A DNA stretch of 64,000 nt from CAZZNY01 sp964655935 (GCA_964655935.1 CAZZNY010000001.1:856486-920485), one strand, 5' to 3'. Positions 9,849 through 22,402 are shown, numbered from the stretch's first letter. Notes: generated by a model not told the origin, from the letters alone. Numbers and translations are program-made.

Positions 9849-12785
9849 TTAAGCTATATCTCCTGTATCAGTACGCATAATACCAAGACGTGCTTCAATC
9901 TCCATATCGACGTATTCTTTCTTTCGTCCATACATTTTTCGAGAATATTCTTTGATGATTTTTGCAACCTCAGCATTCTTATAGGTCTCATCCCAGATAG
10001 TCTTCATATCAAATGGACGAGTCGTCGCATTATCGATGTTCAGTTTACAGTATGTCGTATAGTTTGCAATACCGATAATATCTTGCTGAGAAAGTACTGG
10101 AGCATATTCTTTTTCAAGGTATTCCGCATCTTCTGCACCAACCTTGAAACTCATGATCGTACCGGCATTACCGAATACCGCATCTTTAATGGTTGGTTTT
10201 CCATCTTTTGATTTTGATCCTCCGATCTGCGCGATAAACTGGTGCGCCATAATAAGGGCGAGTCGATATTTACGAGCTTCTGACAATATTTCTCCGAAGG
10301 TATCTGTCGCGAAATTCTGGAACTCGTCGACGTAGAGGAAAAATTCTTTACGATCTGGCTCTGGCATATCTGCACGACTCATTGCGGCCATATTGATTTT
10401 CGAAACGAAGATCAAACCGAGAAGCTGAGCATTCAGATCTCCGATGAGACCTTTCGAGAGGTTTACCATAAGAACTTTCTGATCATCCATCACACGACGA
10501 AGATTGAATGCTGATTTTGGTTGACCGATGATATTACGAATGGTTGTATTCGTGATAAATGGACCAAATTTCGAACTGAAATACGGAATCATTTCTTGTT
10601 TTTCTCGATCACCCGTATTTGCATATTCATGATCCCAGAAGGCTTTTACGACGGGATTTCTGACTTTTGAGACTTTGTATTTCATAAATGCATCATCGAC
10701 GAATAATCGTGGTACGTCGATAAGTGTTCCACCCTCATCTTCATCATCCATAAGCGTCAAACATCCATTTCGGAAGTAATGCTGGATTCGAGGTCCGAAG
10801 ATTTCTTCATTAAAGATCTTGATAAAAATAGAAGTCGCATCAAGTGCGGCTCGATCTTTCTCGATCGCACGAAGCGCTGGATCGGTCGAGATAACTTCGA
10901 GCATGTTGAGTCCCATTGGTCGTTCGTAGTCAGATGGATCGAAGATGATCATATCTTTTACTCGTTCTTTCGGAGTAAAGGAAATAATATCTTCTACGAG
11001 ATCGCCATGCGGATCAATAACACAGAGCCCATCGCCCGCCCAAAGATCCTGACGAGCCATATAACCGATGAAAACGGATTTACCTCAACCAGATTTTCAG
11101 ATCACATAATGGTGTCGTCCTCGATCTTTTTTCGAGAAATAGATCGGAGTTTTCAGATTACGATATTCATTCCACCCCATAAGAGCCCCATCTCGAAAGA
11201 GTGGAAATCCTCAGAGATATCTCTGTTTGTCCTCTTGGACCGGTGCCTTTCCTTCATCCATTGGTTTGCCCTTCATATCACCATCTTTGTAGACAGGAAC
11301 CACTTCTCCAGAAAGAAGGAAAAAATTCTTTTCCTCATCACGAACAAAGTTTTTATTTTTATCCACCTTCAGAAGTGAACCATCTTTTGTGAAGACATTC
11401 CCACTTTTATCCCGCTTGTAGTCAGAAAGAATAAGAGGTTGTGTCGGAGTTCGTAGATTCGAAGGAACCGCGAGCATCTTGTATTCAAGCCATTTAATAA
11501 ATGGCGATTTGTTATAATTGATATCTGGGAAATGATACAATGTCGCGAGTTCATCTGTCGATAAGGTACTCTCTTGTTGTAAAAAAGCACAAAGCTTGAA
11601 TCGAAATGCTAAGTATCGGATAGGTGTGAAAATAAACCCAAGCACGTCTTCCGTAATACGCGGATCATCGAGTTTATTATTATATTCATCTGTATAGATG
11701 CTTGTGGTTCCTAGGAGATTATAGAGTCCATTTTTTGCGCTTTCTTTCGTATCAGATGATACAAGAATACGAATAGCTGCGCGAAATGCTGGCTGACCAG
11801 CGCTTTCTCCAACCATTTTTTGTGCTTCTTGCTCCGCTTGATTAAAAATCTTATAAGCATCACCTCCACTTGCTCCCGGTGCATTGCTTTGAACTTCTTC
11901 ATTATTGATAAATCGATTTACGATCCAATAAATAGGTGAGAGAATTTTTTGAATAAGACTGATAATGAGGGCACTCTCCGCCGATTTGTTATATTTTCCT
12001 TTGGAAAGAAGGCCTGCTGCTTTTTTTGCTTTCTTATTCCAGCTAGGACCAACTGGTTTCACAACAATTTGAAAGACGGCTTTATCTGTTTTTTTAAGCA
12101 TTCCAAAGGCATTCGTAAGACTCGAAAGTGGGTCATCTTCAAAATATTTATAGGTTTTTATAGGAAAAACACTGTCGTGTGTTTTGGAACTTGAAGCTGC
12201 TTGAAGCGTGTGTCCCGCTGGCTTAATTTCTACATATTCTTTTGGAGTTACATATTTTACTTCTGCATCCGGATAATTCGAGGTTATTTGCTGAGTAATA
12301 AGCTTTGCAAATTCTGGATAGGTAACCAAATAAAAATGCACCATTCATTCGTTGTATACGAGTTCAAGTGATACTTTCGCATGCTGGAAAATCATGTTTT
12401 TAAAAGCATCGATAAAACTCAGATCATTGATCTTGTGCATCGCCTTGTAAAAAATCGACATAATACCAACCTTTTCCTTGAAATCCTTCTTAGTTTCCCG
12501 TTCTTTATCGAGCTTTGAATCCGCACGAGGAAGAGATATTTTTATATAAACAAGTCTTTTTGCAGTCGAAACTTCATAGACGAGCCGAAGGAGTTTTAAG
12601 AGAATGAAAAAAAGTAGAATGAGTAAGACAACATCCACCAATAAGGAACAATAATATATAACCGCATCCCAAAAACCACCCATCATATCAGGAGTTTTGG
12701 TGGCTGTGGTTTTTTGAACGGTTCGATTAATTCCTGCGATAGCCGCATGAGCCGTAGGAAGGAAAAAAGAAAAAATTTCAGGCAT
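9849..12785 (-). CDS. VirD4/TraG-like ATPase with membrane-anchored N-terminus
   Basis: One 978-residue protein; in standard code it falls into three ORFs. Residues 1-18 look like a signal or anchor (MPEIFSFFLPTAHAAIAG) and a strong membrane helix lies at about 37-65. A long soluble region with YLVTYPEFAKLI follows. Near 562 is Walker A GKSGGGKS, two of whose Gly are TGA, then VIDPHGD; near 820 is the Walker B-like YVDEFQNFATDTF and AHQFIAQI, as in the TraM-recognition domain of TraG/VirD4/TraD ATPases. ATG 12785 is chosen over TTG 12845 because the latter is the -35 box of a good promoter. The usual role is feeding DNA or protein to a type IV secretion channel; no relaxase or VirB4 gene is visible here. 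Confidence 0.85.
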
Positions 12786-12816
12786 AAAAAAAGAATTTAC
12801 GATATTTTTCAGTTTT

Positions 12817-12845
12817 ATTCTACCATACTCTCGATATAAAGGCAA
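12817..12845 (-). promoter_or_regulatory. Promoter of the VirD4-like operon
   Basis: On the minus strand TTGCCT, 17-base spacer, TAGAAT, about 25 bases ahead of the ATG at 12785. It overlaps the apparent 5' extension of the ORF and so decides the start. Confidence 0.65.
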
Positions 12846-12970
12846 ATAATTCAGGTGTATTCTTGCTTTACAATTTGAATTATTTTACTGTATTACATTT
12901 AATTTATTAATTGTCCTATTTTAAGGAAATATAGAATATTTATCTTTATTAAAAGGTTGCTAACTTCTAT

Positions 12971-12999
12971 CCTGGATTCCTGCCTCCGCGGGAATGACA
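12971..12999. repeat. Short REP-like palindrome fragment
   Basis: CCTGGATTCCTGCC-TCC-GCGGGAATGACA is one unit of the widespread bacterial CCTGGATTCC...GGAATGACA repeat type. The rest of 12846-13050 is AT-rich, and no gene or clear promoter is seen. Confidence 0.55.
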
Positions 13000-13050
13000 A
13001 AAATATTTTTTCTCAGTCTCTCAGCTTCTATTTTTTCATCTCTATTCTCC

Positions 13051-14574
13051 ATGCTCTCAAAAATCAAATCCGTCTCCATCAATGGTCTCAATGGGACTAT
13101 CATCGACGTCGAGGTGGACGTAGCGAACGGTATGCCAGCTTTCAATATCGTAGGACTTGCCGATACTGCCGTCCAAGAATCGAAAGAACGAGTCCGAACC
13201 GCGGTAAAAAACTCCGGATATCGTTTTCCTCCGACACGAATTACTGTCAATCTCGCTCCGGCAGATATCCGGAAAAAATGACCGAGCTTCGATCTGTCTA
13301 TCGCGGTTGGGATTCTTTGTACCGATCTTGATTTTAACCAAACACTTCTTGATAATTCCCTTTTTGTCGGAGAGCTTGCGCTCGATGGGATTCTTCGTCC
13401 GGTCAGTTCGATTCTTCCGACCGTTATTTTCTGAAAGGAACAAGGATGCACTCGTATTTTTTTACCAGAGGAAAATGCTGCAGAGGCCTCTCTGATTCCT
13501 GGAATCGATATTATTCCGGTGAAAAATCTCATTGATCTCGTCGCGATGCTTTCAGAAGTAAAAAAGATCATTCCAGCTCCACATCTGAATATCCAAGATA
13601 TGATCGAGAAAAATCCTGTCCACGGGGCTGTCGACTTTGTCCACATTCTCGGTCAAAATCATGCAAAGAGAGCTCTTCTGGTAGCAGCTTCCTGAGGACA
13701 TAATATCCTTCTGGAAGGTCCACCGTGATCAGGAAAAACGATGCTCGCGAAAGCTTTTTCCACGATTCTCCCGAAGATGACAATCGACGAAGTGATCGAA
13801 GTATCGAAAATATATTCGATCGCTGGTCTTTTAAGTAAAGAACAGCCCCTTATTTTTAAGCGTCCTTTTCGAAAAATCCACCATACTGCATCAACCGTCA
13901 GTGTCGTCGGATGAGGACGTGATAGTAGGCCTGGTGAGATTTCCTTGGCCCATAAGTGAGTACTTTTTTTAGATGAATTTCTCGAGTTCGATCTGAAGCT
14001 TATCGAGACACTTCGTCAGCCGATCGAAGACGGCGAGATCACGATCAATCGAGTGAATGCAAGCTATTCTTATCCTGCAAAATTCACACTCGTCGGCGCT
14101 CTGAATCCGTGTCCTTGTGGTTTTATGACCGACAAAGAAAAACAGTGTACTTGTTCACCGGGAACGATCGAGCGATATCGAAGCAAGCTCTCTGGTCCAA
14201 TACTTGACCGTATCGATATTTTTCTTGATGTTCCGAGAGTTCCAGTAAAGGATTTTGATCTCTCAAAGCAAAAAAATATCACATCAAAAGAACTTTTAGA
14301 TAAAGTAGAAAATGCTCGACAGATTCAGCTCAATAGATTCAAATGAACGAAAAAAACGTACAATGCCGAGCTTTCGAACAAAGACATCGAAAAATTTTGT
14401 AAACTCGGAGACGATGAAGATGTATTTTTAAAAAATGCCATTACCAAACTGGATCTTTCCACTCGTGCTTATTTTCGCATCCTGAGGCTTGCACGGACGA
14501 TCGCCGATATCGAGAATTCTTCGGATATCAGGCTTCCTCATATCGCGGAAGCTTTGAGTTACAGAAAAAAATAG
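13051..14574 (+). CDS. comM: YifB/ComM family Mg-chelatase-like AAA+ ATPase
   Basis: A 507-residue protein (E. coli YifB about 506), complete only with several TGA read as Gly. The N-terminal ChlI-like domain has IVGLADTAVQESKERVR and PADIRKKG. Walker A is LLEGPPGSGKTMLAKA (about 222-238), with one Gly from TGA. VLFLDEFLEF is Walker B, and FTLVGALNPCPCG with CSP...RYRSKLSGPILDRIDI completes the signature. ComM acts in branch migration during uptake of DNA by natural transformation in Haemophilus and Vibrio. A matching role here is plausible given the pilin genes but not shown. Confidence 0.92.
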
Positions 14575-14652
14575 AAAAAATTGATTTTGTCTTTTATAAA
14601 AGTAAAGTCGAGTCATTCAAAATAAACATCCTTAGATCATAAAATCCCATTA

Positions 14653-15486
14653 ATGTCACAAAAGGACGAACTATTTTCGAAAATAATTACTGAGTTTCCT
14701 CAGTTTCAAAAAAGTCAGACACAATATATCGACACTGGTTGCGATAATGATATTGTTGTTATTGATCAGCTTATTGTGTTTCGTTTTCCAAAAAATAAAT
14801 ATGTACAAAGTATGATGAATCGTGAAATAAGACTTCTCGATATTTGCCAAAACTGGATTCAGTCCTGCACTATTCCAAAAGCTAAATACATAAGTCAGAC
14901 AAATGATTTTTGGTGATACGAGATACTTCCTGGAATTTTGATGAACAAAAGAAACTGATTGAATGTGTTACCAAAAATTTCCACATTCCTCAATGAGCTT
15001 CATACTATTCCTGTTAACACATTAGTTTCATGTAATTTTGAAGCTGTTCATTATTCGATTACTTCTGGATATTTACACCATATAGCCATGGAAATTGAAA
15101 AAAGCTGTATTGGATTCTTATCAAACCAGGAAATAGAAAACGCCCAGAAGCTCATTCTCTGATATGATGGTTTTGTCCCTGATCAAACTTGTCTCATTCA
15201 TCTCGATCTCACGGGAAATATGATTATAGATTCCACCGAAACAAAATTTACTTGAGTGATTGACTTTTCCGATGCAGCGATTTTTGATCCTGCCGCAGAC
15301 TTTGCAAGATTTTTTGATTGGGGCGAAGATTTTGCCACATGAGTATTTTCTCATTATTTTGCAGACTCTGAGTCCTTTCGAGAAAGAGCTTATTTCTATT
15401 ATAAAAGACTTCTCCTTACAAAACTCGTAAAGAGAGATAAAGACCCAAAAAAACTCGAAAAGACAAAACGAATTCTAGGTTTATAA
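14653..15486 (+). CDS. Aminoglycoside/choline-kinase-like phosphotransferase
   Basis: A 277-residue APH-fold kinase. The catalytic loop is LIHLDLTGNMI (HxDxxxxN) and the metal-binding motif is GVIDFSDAAIFDPAADFARFF. An N-terminal lobe segment (IVVIDQLIVFRFPKN) fits the nucleotide-binding sheet, and WGYEILPG resembles the family's hinge region. The small-molecule substrate cannot be told from sequence; resistance to a drug should not be assumed. It has several TGA-Gly codons, including in the metal motif. It sits between comM and recQ on the same strand. Confidence 0.78.
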
Positions 15487-15508
15487 AATATATTCTATTC
15501 CTCACTCC

Positions 15509-17659
15509 ATGAAAACTCTCCTCAAAAATACCTTCTGATACACCGAATTTCGTCCTCTCCAGGAAGAGATTATTACAACTATTCTCGATAAAAAAGACGC
15601 TTTTGTTCTGATGCCAACTGGTGGTGGAAAATCTCTCTGTTTTCAGATTCCTGCACTTAAGCTCCCCGGTATGGCGATCGTTATATCGCCACTCATCTCA
15701 CTCATGAAAGATCAAGTGGATGCACTCCGAAGCAATGGTGTAGCCGCAGCATATTGGAATTCGACACTCTCTCCGGAAGCAGTACGATCACTTGAATCTG
15801 AAGTTTCCACCGGAAAAATAAAAATTCTCTATCTCTCACCGGAACGCTTAGCATTACCCGACTTTCAAGAGTATCTGAAAAATCAAAACATTAGTCTCAT
15901 AGCAGTTGATGAAGCACATTGTATCTCAGAATGGGGACACGATTTTCGTCCGGATTATCGAGTTCTGACACACCTGAAAACTTGGTTTCCTACTCTGCCA
16001 ATCATCGCTCTTACGGCCACCGCCACAAAACGGGTCGGTGAAGACATTCTCAGACTTTTGAATATCCCAGAAGCAACCGCTTTCCAATCGGGTTTTGAGA
16101 GAAAAAATCTCGAACTTAGTGTCATTCCAAAACGACAAGCTTTCGACAAACTGCTCAATATTCTTTCATGATACAAAGGAGAATCTGTGATTATTTATTG
16201 TTTTTCGAGAAAAGAAACCGAAGATATTGCACTCGATCTTCGAGCAGCTGGTTTTCGCGCACTGCCATATCATGCTGGACTCACCAATGAAGTCAGAGCT
16301 AAAAATCAAGAACTTTTCATTACTGATGAGGTGGAGATTATTGTCGCGACGATCGCATTTGGGATGGGAATCGATAAATCAGATGTGCGACTCGTCGTGC
16401 ATTATGGATATCCGAAAAGCCTCGAAAACTACTATCAAGAAATCTGACGTGCGGGACGTGATGGACTTCCGAGTCAATGTATTCTTTTTTTTACACATGC
16501 GGATACAAGAAAACATATGTTTTTTATTAATCAAATCAGCAATGACGACGAACGAAATCATGAAGAGAAAAAACTCCGAAGCTGTATTGATTATGCTGAA
16601 AGTCAAACCTGTCGCACACACATTCTTCTGAAGTATTTTGGTGAGGAAGGATCTGGGAATTGTGGACACTGTGATAATTGTCTAGAAGTCAAAGAAACAA
16701 TTGATGCGACAGAAATCGCACAGAAAATACTCTCCGGCGTCATTCGCACCGGAAATCGCTTCGGGATCGCGCATGTCATCCAAGTACTTCGCGGAAGCGA
16801 AAATCAAGCGGTCATAAAAAATGGACACGACAAACTCTCCGTGTACGGAATCATCAAAGAATATTCGCGCGACGAACTCAAACATCTCATTCGATCTTTA
16901 ATTGATTTTTGATTGCTTCGGCTCTCTGAGGGTGAATATCCGATTCTTCAAGTAACGGATGAAGGTACGGTTTTTTTACGAGAAAAACAGACTATCGAAC
17001 TTCCAAAACCAAAAGCGGAAGAAATAAACAGTCGAAAGAAAGCTTCTCATGAATTGACACCAAATAAACCAGTTTTTGAAGCGCTACGAAAACTCAGAAA
17101 ACATATTGCAGATGAGGCTCACGTACCACCTTTCGTTATCTTCAGTGATGTCGCTTTGATCGAGATGGCACATTTTCTCCCGCAGACCGACGAGGATTTT
17201 CTCGAGATTACCGGAGTCGGACGTCAGAAACTCACTTCATTCGGTACGTCGTTTCTAGATCTTATCCGAGAGCTCACACACGAATATGATCTCACACCGA
17301 AAGTACAGAAGCAAGAATCGCGTCCTAAAGCTACCACCGCTCGTCGCTCAAAACAAATCGGATGAAATAAAGGAAAAACCAAAGAAATGATCGAAAAAAA
17401 GACACCACTTACAAAGATGGCTCAAACACTCGGATTCACTGAAGGAACCATCATTAACCACATCGAACAACTTATCGCCGCAAATGAAGTGCTTGATATC
17501 GAGTATCTTCGACCAACTAATACTGTTTTTAAGTCCATTCAAGAAGCTTTCGAAAAACAAGAAACCGATCGACTTTCCCCGATTTTCGAATATTTTGAAG
17601 GAAAATATTCGTATGATCAAATTCGACTGGTAAAACTTTTTATAACCCTCGAAAAATAG
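15509..17659 (+). CDS. recQ: ATP-dependent DNA helicase RecQ
   Basis: A 716-residue RecQ, a 3'-5' helicase of recombination and fork repair. Motif I is MPTGGGKS (about 34-41), motif [19 protein letters not shown] (about 134), motif [10 protein letters not shown] and motif VI YYQEIGRAGRDG (about 309-320); its first Gly is TGA. Zinc-site cysteines ([17 protein letters not shown]) lie near 360-395, followed by a winged-helix RQC domain, an HRDC domain ([15 protein letters not shown]..., about 525-600) and a C-terminal helix-turn-helix tail as in many bacterial RecQ. It starts 22 bases after the kinase gene. Confidence 0.94.
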
Positions 17660-17666
17660 GTTACCT

Positions 17667-17702
17667 TGTCATTCTGAGCGTAGCGTGAGGATCCCTTATA
17701 GA
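17667..17702. repeat. Palindromic dispersed element, left half only
   Basis: TGTCATTCTGAGCG...GGATCCCTTATAGACGA matches the left arm of the family at 214-316, with no right arm. It lies just after the recQ stop. Confidence 0.65.
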
Positions 17703-17710
17703 CGACAAAA

Positions 17711-17741
17711 TTGCCAAAATCTCACTTTTAGATTTTGGCAA
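17711..17741. terminator. Bidirectional hairpin between recQ and the converging membrane gene
   Basis: TTGCCAAAATCT pairs with AGATTTTGGCAA around CACTTTT. T- or A-rich flanks are present but interrupted, so termination is likely rather than certain. Confidence 0.6.
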
Positions 17742-17759
17742 TATTTCAATATAAATTTT

Positions 17760-19028
17760 TTATGCTGGTTTCACTTCTACATCTTTCTTTTTCTTTTCCC
17801 GCGCTTCAATTGCTTCTTTAAGACTACTTTCTATTTCGAGAAAAAACTCTCGAAAATTCAGTAAATCTTTATGAAGATTGATATAGATAAGAAGTGAGGA
17901 AAGAATCACGGCAACACCGACAATATGCCACCAAGCAATATTCCATGAAACAAAATATGAAGCAATGGTGAGATATAAGGAAATAATCCCCACATAAATC
18001 GTCGCATATAGAATCATAAATCCCGAAAGAAGAATTTTTCCTGGACGAATTCCACGAGCCACGATAAAGTCAATTGATTGCAACATAAATCGAGTCGAGA
18101 GCTTATAAATCGCATAATTATAGACATAAAAAACCACTCGGAAAATCATCTTGCACGCAAGACCGATAAAATCAAAGAGCTTTGTCAGAAGATTGTTGAC
18201 GAATACATTCGTAAGTCCGGTACGAAGAGACTGAACGATTACCGCTAGAAGTGCGATAATAAGAATATTCTGAATTCAGAATTGTGTTACAGAGGCAAGC
18301 GCTCCATCCGTAATACGACCGAGAAACAGTGAATCCATCGCTATTTTTCCCATCGCAAAAATATCTGATTTTCCACTTGCAGCAACATCTGCTTTCAGGA
18401 AAGTTTCTACTGGTACAAATTTCCAAGTAAGAAATCCTATGAGTCAGAAAAGAGAAAGTGTCGCAAATGTTTTTGTCTGATAAGAAAAAAGTATTACGTG
18501 TTTTCGCGTAAATCCATGCCACCAAGAAGAAATTCTCTCACCAATCGAGCGGAATCGCTTCGTATCAAGTTCAAGCATATGTGATCGCATCTCAACTGGA
18601 AGCCTATTTCGATACACAATAATAAGCATGTAGAGATGGATGACTTTGAAAATTGCTTTTCCTTTCAGTTTTGTGTTATTTTGAAGATAAAAATAGACTA
18701 GAAAAGCTGAAAGAAGATTATTTCGTTTTTTTGGAAGTTCATAAAATCGAAGCAGGGCAAAATTTGCTTGAATCGCATTTTTATTTTTAAAATCTGGCAT
18801 CTCGTCAATATGTGCCTTAAAATCAGCCAAATATGTCATATATTTGAGCTGAGAATCTTCAAAAAGCTCATCATTTTCTTTCTTTAAAAATCGCTTAAAT
18901 TGAACTATAAGTTCATCTAATACAACGCCACTCATCTCAGAATCATCAAGAAGTGCTTCCATAAGATGAACGAGTTTGTTCTCTCGAATGAGTCAGTGAA
19001 TGTAGCGATTTATTTGGTAGGTGATCAT
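17760..19028 (-). CDS. Membrane protein of unknown function, 422 aa
   Basis: Two long ORFs joined through TGA codons. The N-terminal 150 residues are soluble and helical. Hydrophobic helices follow from about 180 on, including FATLSLFGLIGFLTW and NILIIALLAVIVQ. Near the C-terminus is a four-helix-like bundle (ILLSGFMILYATIYVGIISLYLTI and AWWHIVGVAVILSSLLIYI). The tail is Lys/Glu-rich (EAREKKKKDVEVKPA). It follows gene 19053-20903 by 24 bases on the same strand, so the two probably form an operon. No family recognised. Confidence 0.65.
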
Positions 19029-19052
19029 TTTTTATTTATTAGTGTTTTGTAA

Positions 19053-20903
19053 TTAATATTTCTCTACCTCTTTCTTTGTCTCAAGTGCACCAAGTACATT
19101 TGCCACCATTTCTTGTAGTGGAATAGTTTCGAGTTTTTTGGCGATAAGATCAACAGCCACATCCGTACGAACGACTCACAGTTGTTCAACTTTCTTCGTT
19201 ACCACACCAATGTCTGTCTTTGTTTTTTCGAGATTCAAAAACCAGAAAAACGAAGAAATAGTCAAAAGTCCAATCGCAAAAGTCCGAAGACCAAAATTCC
19301 ATTTTACTCATCCGTGATATGCGAAAAGATGTCGTTTTGCAAACAAACATCATAAAATGAAGATGCTCACCGTCACACCTATTGGTGCATAGACATAAAG
19401 TAATGCTAATCCCGCAAAAGAAAGAATTAAATTTGCTCCAAATATTTTGAGTTTTGAAAATACTGGAAAATGACCATCAGTACCAAAACAGAGAAATGCC
19501 TCAAGTTCATCGAAAAATGTCGCAATTCGTCTGTATTCATCATAACTTTCGCTCATCACGAGCGTAAGAAGGTAGCGAAGTTTGTAGAGATCTTTTTGAG
19601 TAATATTCAGTCGTTCTGATACGATAGAATAGACAATAGGTTTTAAAAATGGAGAGAAAATATTCGCATCAAGTTCGAGAATCAATTTCTTAAAAGCGAG
19701 AATTCCATCAGTTTCACGCTTAAATCGGGTATTCACTGATGGTTTAAAATCACCGCGAAGTCGGGCCCATTCATTTCGATTCTCACAGGAAGATGTATTC
19801 CAATAAAAGAGTCGAGTAACACTCGGATAATATATATTAATAAGCTCGGTACGAACATATGACCAAAAATATCCACGTTCGACGGAATTTTTTTCAGAAA
19901 GCACCGATTGAAGATCAATATAAAAATGACTTTTTTCATATTTATATCGAGCAATGAGCTTATCGATTCGAAGTTTTATGAGCGTATTTTCGAGTGCATT
20001 TATCGTCTCATACACCTGATTACTGTGTTCGCTTCCATTCAGGTATGATCGTGTAATGAAGGCAAAAACCGTATACATTTCATCAAAATATTCTTTAGTA
20101 TCTTTAAATTGTACGCTAAAAAGTGAGAGAAGTTGTTCTGAATCCACCTCATCATGAAGAGAGATTTGATCAAGAAATTTCTCTATCTCATTTTCACTCA
20201 AGTATTTTGGATGAATTTTCTCGGTAATCTTATCGATTCTTAGGGCTTTATATGTCCCGAGAATCTCATCGTAAGTCAGTTTTTTTGGTTTTTTAATATC
20301 AGAGAAGCGTCGATTCTCATATGCTTTCAAAAGCTTTTCGATATCTGCTTTTGTTTCTTTTTTGTAGAGCTTCAAAAGTCCTTTCGCGAGAAGCTGACGA
20401 TCCTTAGAAAACAGAGTTACAAAGAGAAAATAAGTCTGTCTGTCGAAGTACTTTGCATCAGCAAAATAATATCTGAAATGATCGAGCCAAATCTTCTGAT
20501 ATCCTGCGCTGTAGTAAAGCGATACGATAAAAGCGCTATTTCGAGAACTAAAACCCGATGCTACTTGAGTCGCAAGGCAATTCACAAAGTGTGAAAACTT
20601 TTCTTTAATGACATTCCCTTGTTTGTAGAGATTAAGTGGATTTGGGCTTTTCAAGAGGGCTCCAAGCTCATCCTTAAAAGCATCAAGATCACCAAAACAT
20701 TCAGTAATAGGATCTGGTTCTACAGAGACATTTTGTCCCGAATTACTAGAAGCATCCACGATAGGATTAGATTCGGGAGAAACTGAAGGAACATCATTTG
20801 GCCCTCCAGAGTTTCGTCCTGTCACTCATGGTTGAATAGAAGCGTTTTCATCTATGGGAGACGAAGCGCCGACGACTGTTTTTTGTTTTTGTATGGTTGT
20901 CAT
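19053..20903 (-). CDS. Large protein with C-terminal membrane helices, 616 aa
   Basis: Starts MTTIQKQK at ATG 20903. The first 60 residues are Ser/Pro/Asn-rich and probably disordered. Residues about 65-520 form a long helical, charged region with no motif I recognise. Two hydrophobic helices lie at about 500-520 (LILSFAGLALLYVYAPIGV) and 540-560, then a coiled-coil-like tail (LEKTKTDIGVVTKKVEQL...EKY). With the neighbouring 422-aa membrane protein it makes a two-gene unit. Function unknown. Confidence 0.65.
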
Positions 20904-21141
20904 ATGAGGAGAATTAGGTATTTCTCCTATCGTATCATATTCGGAAAAAAAATGCAAAAAAGTGGCTATTTTCTACTGCAAATAATAATTAATTTTCTGC
21001 AAGTCAATTCTTTTGAAATTCTCGAAAGTATCTGATAGAATGGTAGGGAATATTTCAATTCCGCATTACTCTTACTATCAGGGGATGGCGAAACAAGCTC
21101 AGGATGACAACCATTAACTATCAACTACTAACTTTTCCTCC

Positions 21142-22335
21142 ATGGATACTTTCGTTTCACAAAAAATCCGTACCAATGCTATGATTTCCTATTTTTTCCT
21201 TGGTTGGCTTTTTTTACTCGCAAAAAACAATCCTGATTTTCGAGATCCGTTTATCCGATCTCACGCGAAATCCGCGACAAAGATGCATATCGGTTTTCTT
21301 TGAGGCTTTTGGATTTATAGTCAATATCTTGCCTCGTACATCCGCTTTCCTATTCCTCTTATTCCCACACTCACTTTTGACAAAATAGTAAGCGTCTGTT
21401 TTTTTGTTATTCTTGCGGGACTTATTATTCGATGAGCCTATCTTGCACACGGAGGAATCACGAGCACTGAAGTCGGATCGAGTCGACTAAAAGAAGCTTT
21501 TTCAAAAGAAAACATCGCTCTGGAAAATACAACAGAGACGGAGAAAATGATCTATATTAGTTCTTACATTCCGTTTCTTGGTATTATTACTGCCAGTCGA
21601 CATGCCAATCCTATTACTCGAACCGGAGCAAAAATAGGATCTCTCTGGATCTTCGTTACTATTCTCCTCACTATATTACTCAAAAGTAACAGTGATATTC
21701 TTTGGATTATTCTATTTGCTTATCTCTTTTTTGTAGCTTTTGTCTGAGCTTCTCTTTTTGTCAGCAATACCATTATCGGTTTTTCCATTCTCGAGTCTAT
21801 TCCGAGTCTTAAAACAGTATATGGAAGCTTGCGAGTTGTACCGACCTATCTTTTTAAGCTTGTTCGAATAATTTTTGGAAAAGAAGAATCGCTCAGTTTC
21901 ACCTCTCTTAGAGATGAGATTCTCAAGAAAGATCAAACCCACTCAGAACTCGCTTTAGCTCATTTTATCGATTCTTCCCTTCCTCTTCCAAAAAACCTTA
22001 TTTTCATACCAATCATTAATCTCATCTTTATTCCTCAGCTTTTCTTACGAAAACAATGAATCTATACGCTCGCGATTCTTCAGGGAATTGTAATAACCAT
22101 TGTGCTTGTTGCGATTTGGTTATTCCTAGATTTCACTTCTCTTTGGCAAATGATTCTCCTGTTTCCTATTTTCATCGGTATGGCAGAAATAAATCGTAAT
22201 CCTTTTTATAAAATCCCTGCCATCTACGAACTCTATGTAATTCTTGATTTCCTTACATTTGGTCTTGGTTCACGAGTGAATAAACTTAAAGAAAGAAATA
22301 AAGAAAGTGGTGAGAAGGTGAGTTTTAAAGTATAA
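21142..22335 (+). CDS. Polytopic membrane protein (possibly Tic20/DUF4870-like N-terminus)
   Basis: A 397-residue protein with several TGA-Gly codons and about eight hydrophobic helices. The N-terminal half has NPDFRDPFIRSHAKSATKMH between helices. The RSHAK-plus-helix pattern recalls Tic20/DUF4870-type small membrane proteins, and SYIPFLGIITASRHANP repeats the theme. This assignment is weak. The stretch 20904-21141 upstream holds a repeat fragment (21081-21109, ending CTCAGGATGACA) and the divergent promoter of the minus-strand operon. Confidence 0.6.
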
Positions 22336-22351
22336 AAAATGAAGATGAAAA

Positions 22352-22392
22352 AATAAAAGCTTTCACTTACGAAAAGTGAAAGCTTTTATTTT
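22352..22392 (+). terminator. Intrinsic terminator
   Basis: AAATAAAAGCTTTCACTT pairs with AAGTGAAAGCTTTTATTT around ACGAA; a long, nearly perfect stem. Confidence 0.8.
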
Positions 22393-22402
22393 CCACAAAA
22401 AC

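Noticed and set aside
10779..11378. Long plus-strand ORFs opposite the VirD4-like gene
   Set aside because: They are antisense shadows of a clear ATPase frame and have no start signals or known motifs.
12786..12845. TTG 12845 as the start of the VirD4-like gene
   Set aside because: That TTG is the first part of a TTGCCT -35 box with a good -10, so the 20 upstream codons are promoter.
14653..15486. An antibiotic-resistance aminoglycoside kinase
   Set aside because: The fold motifs are shared by many small-molecule kinases; nothing points to drug substrates.
14053..17659. Apparent pseudogenes or frameshifts, since many genes are split into several ORFs at TGA
   Set aside because: The frame is kept across every TGA, and the TGA codons fall at conserved glycines, so this is recoding, not decay.
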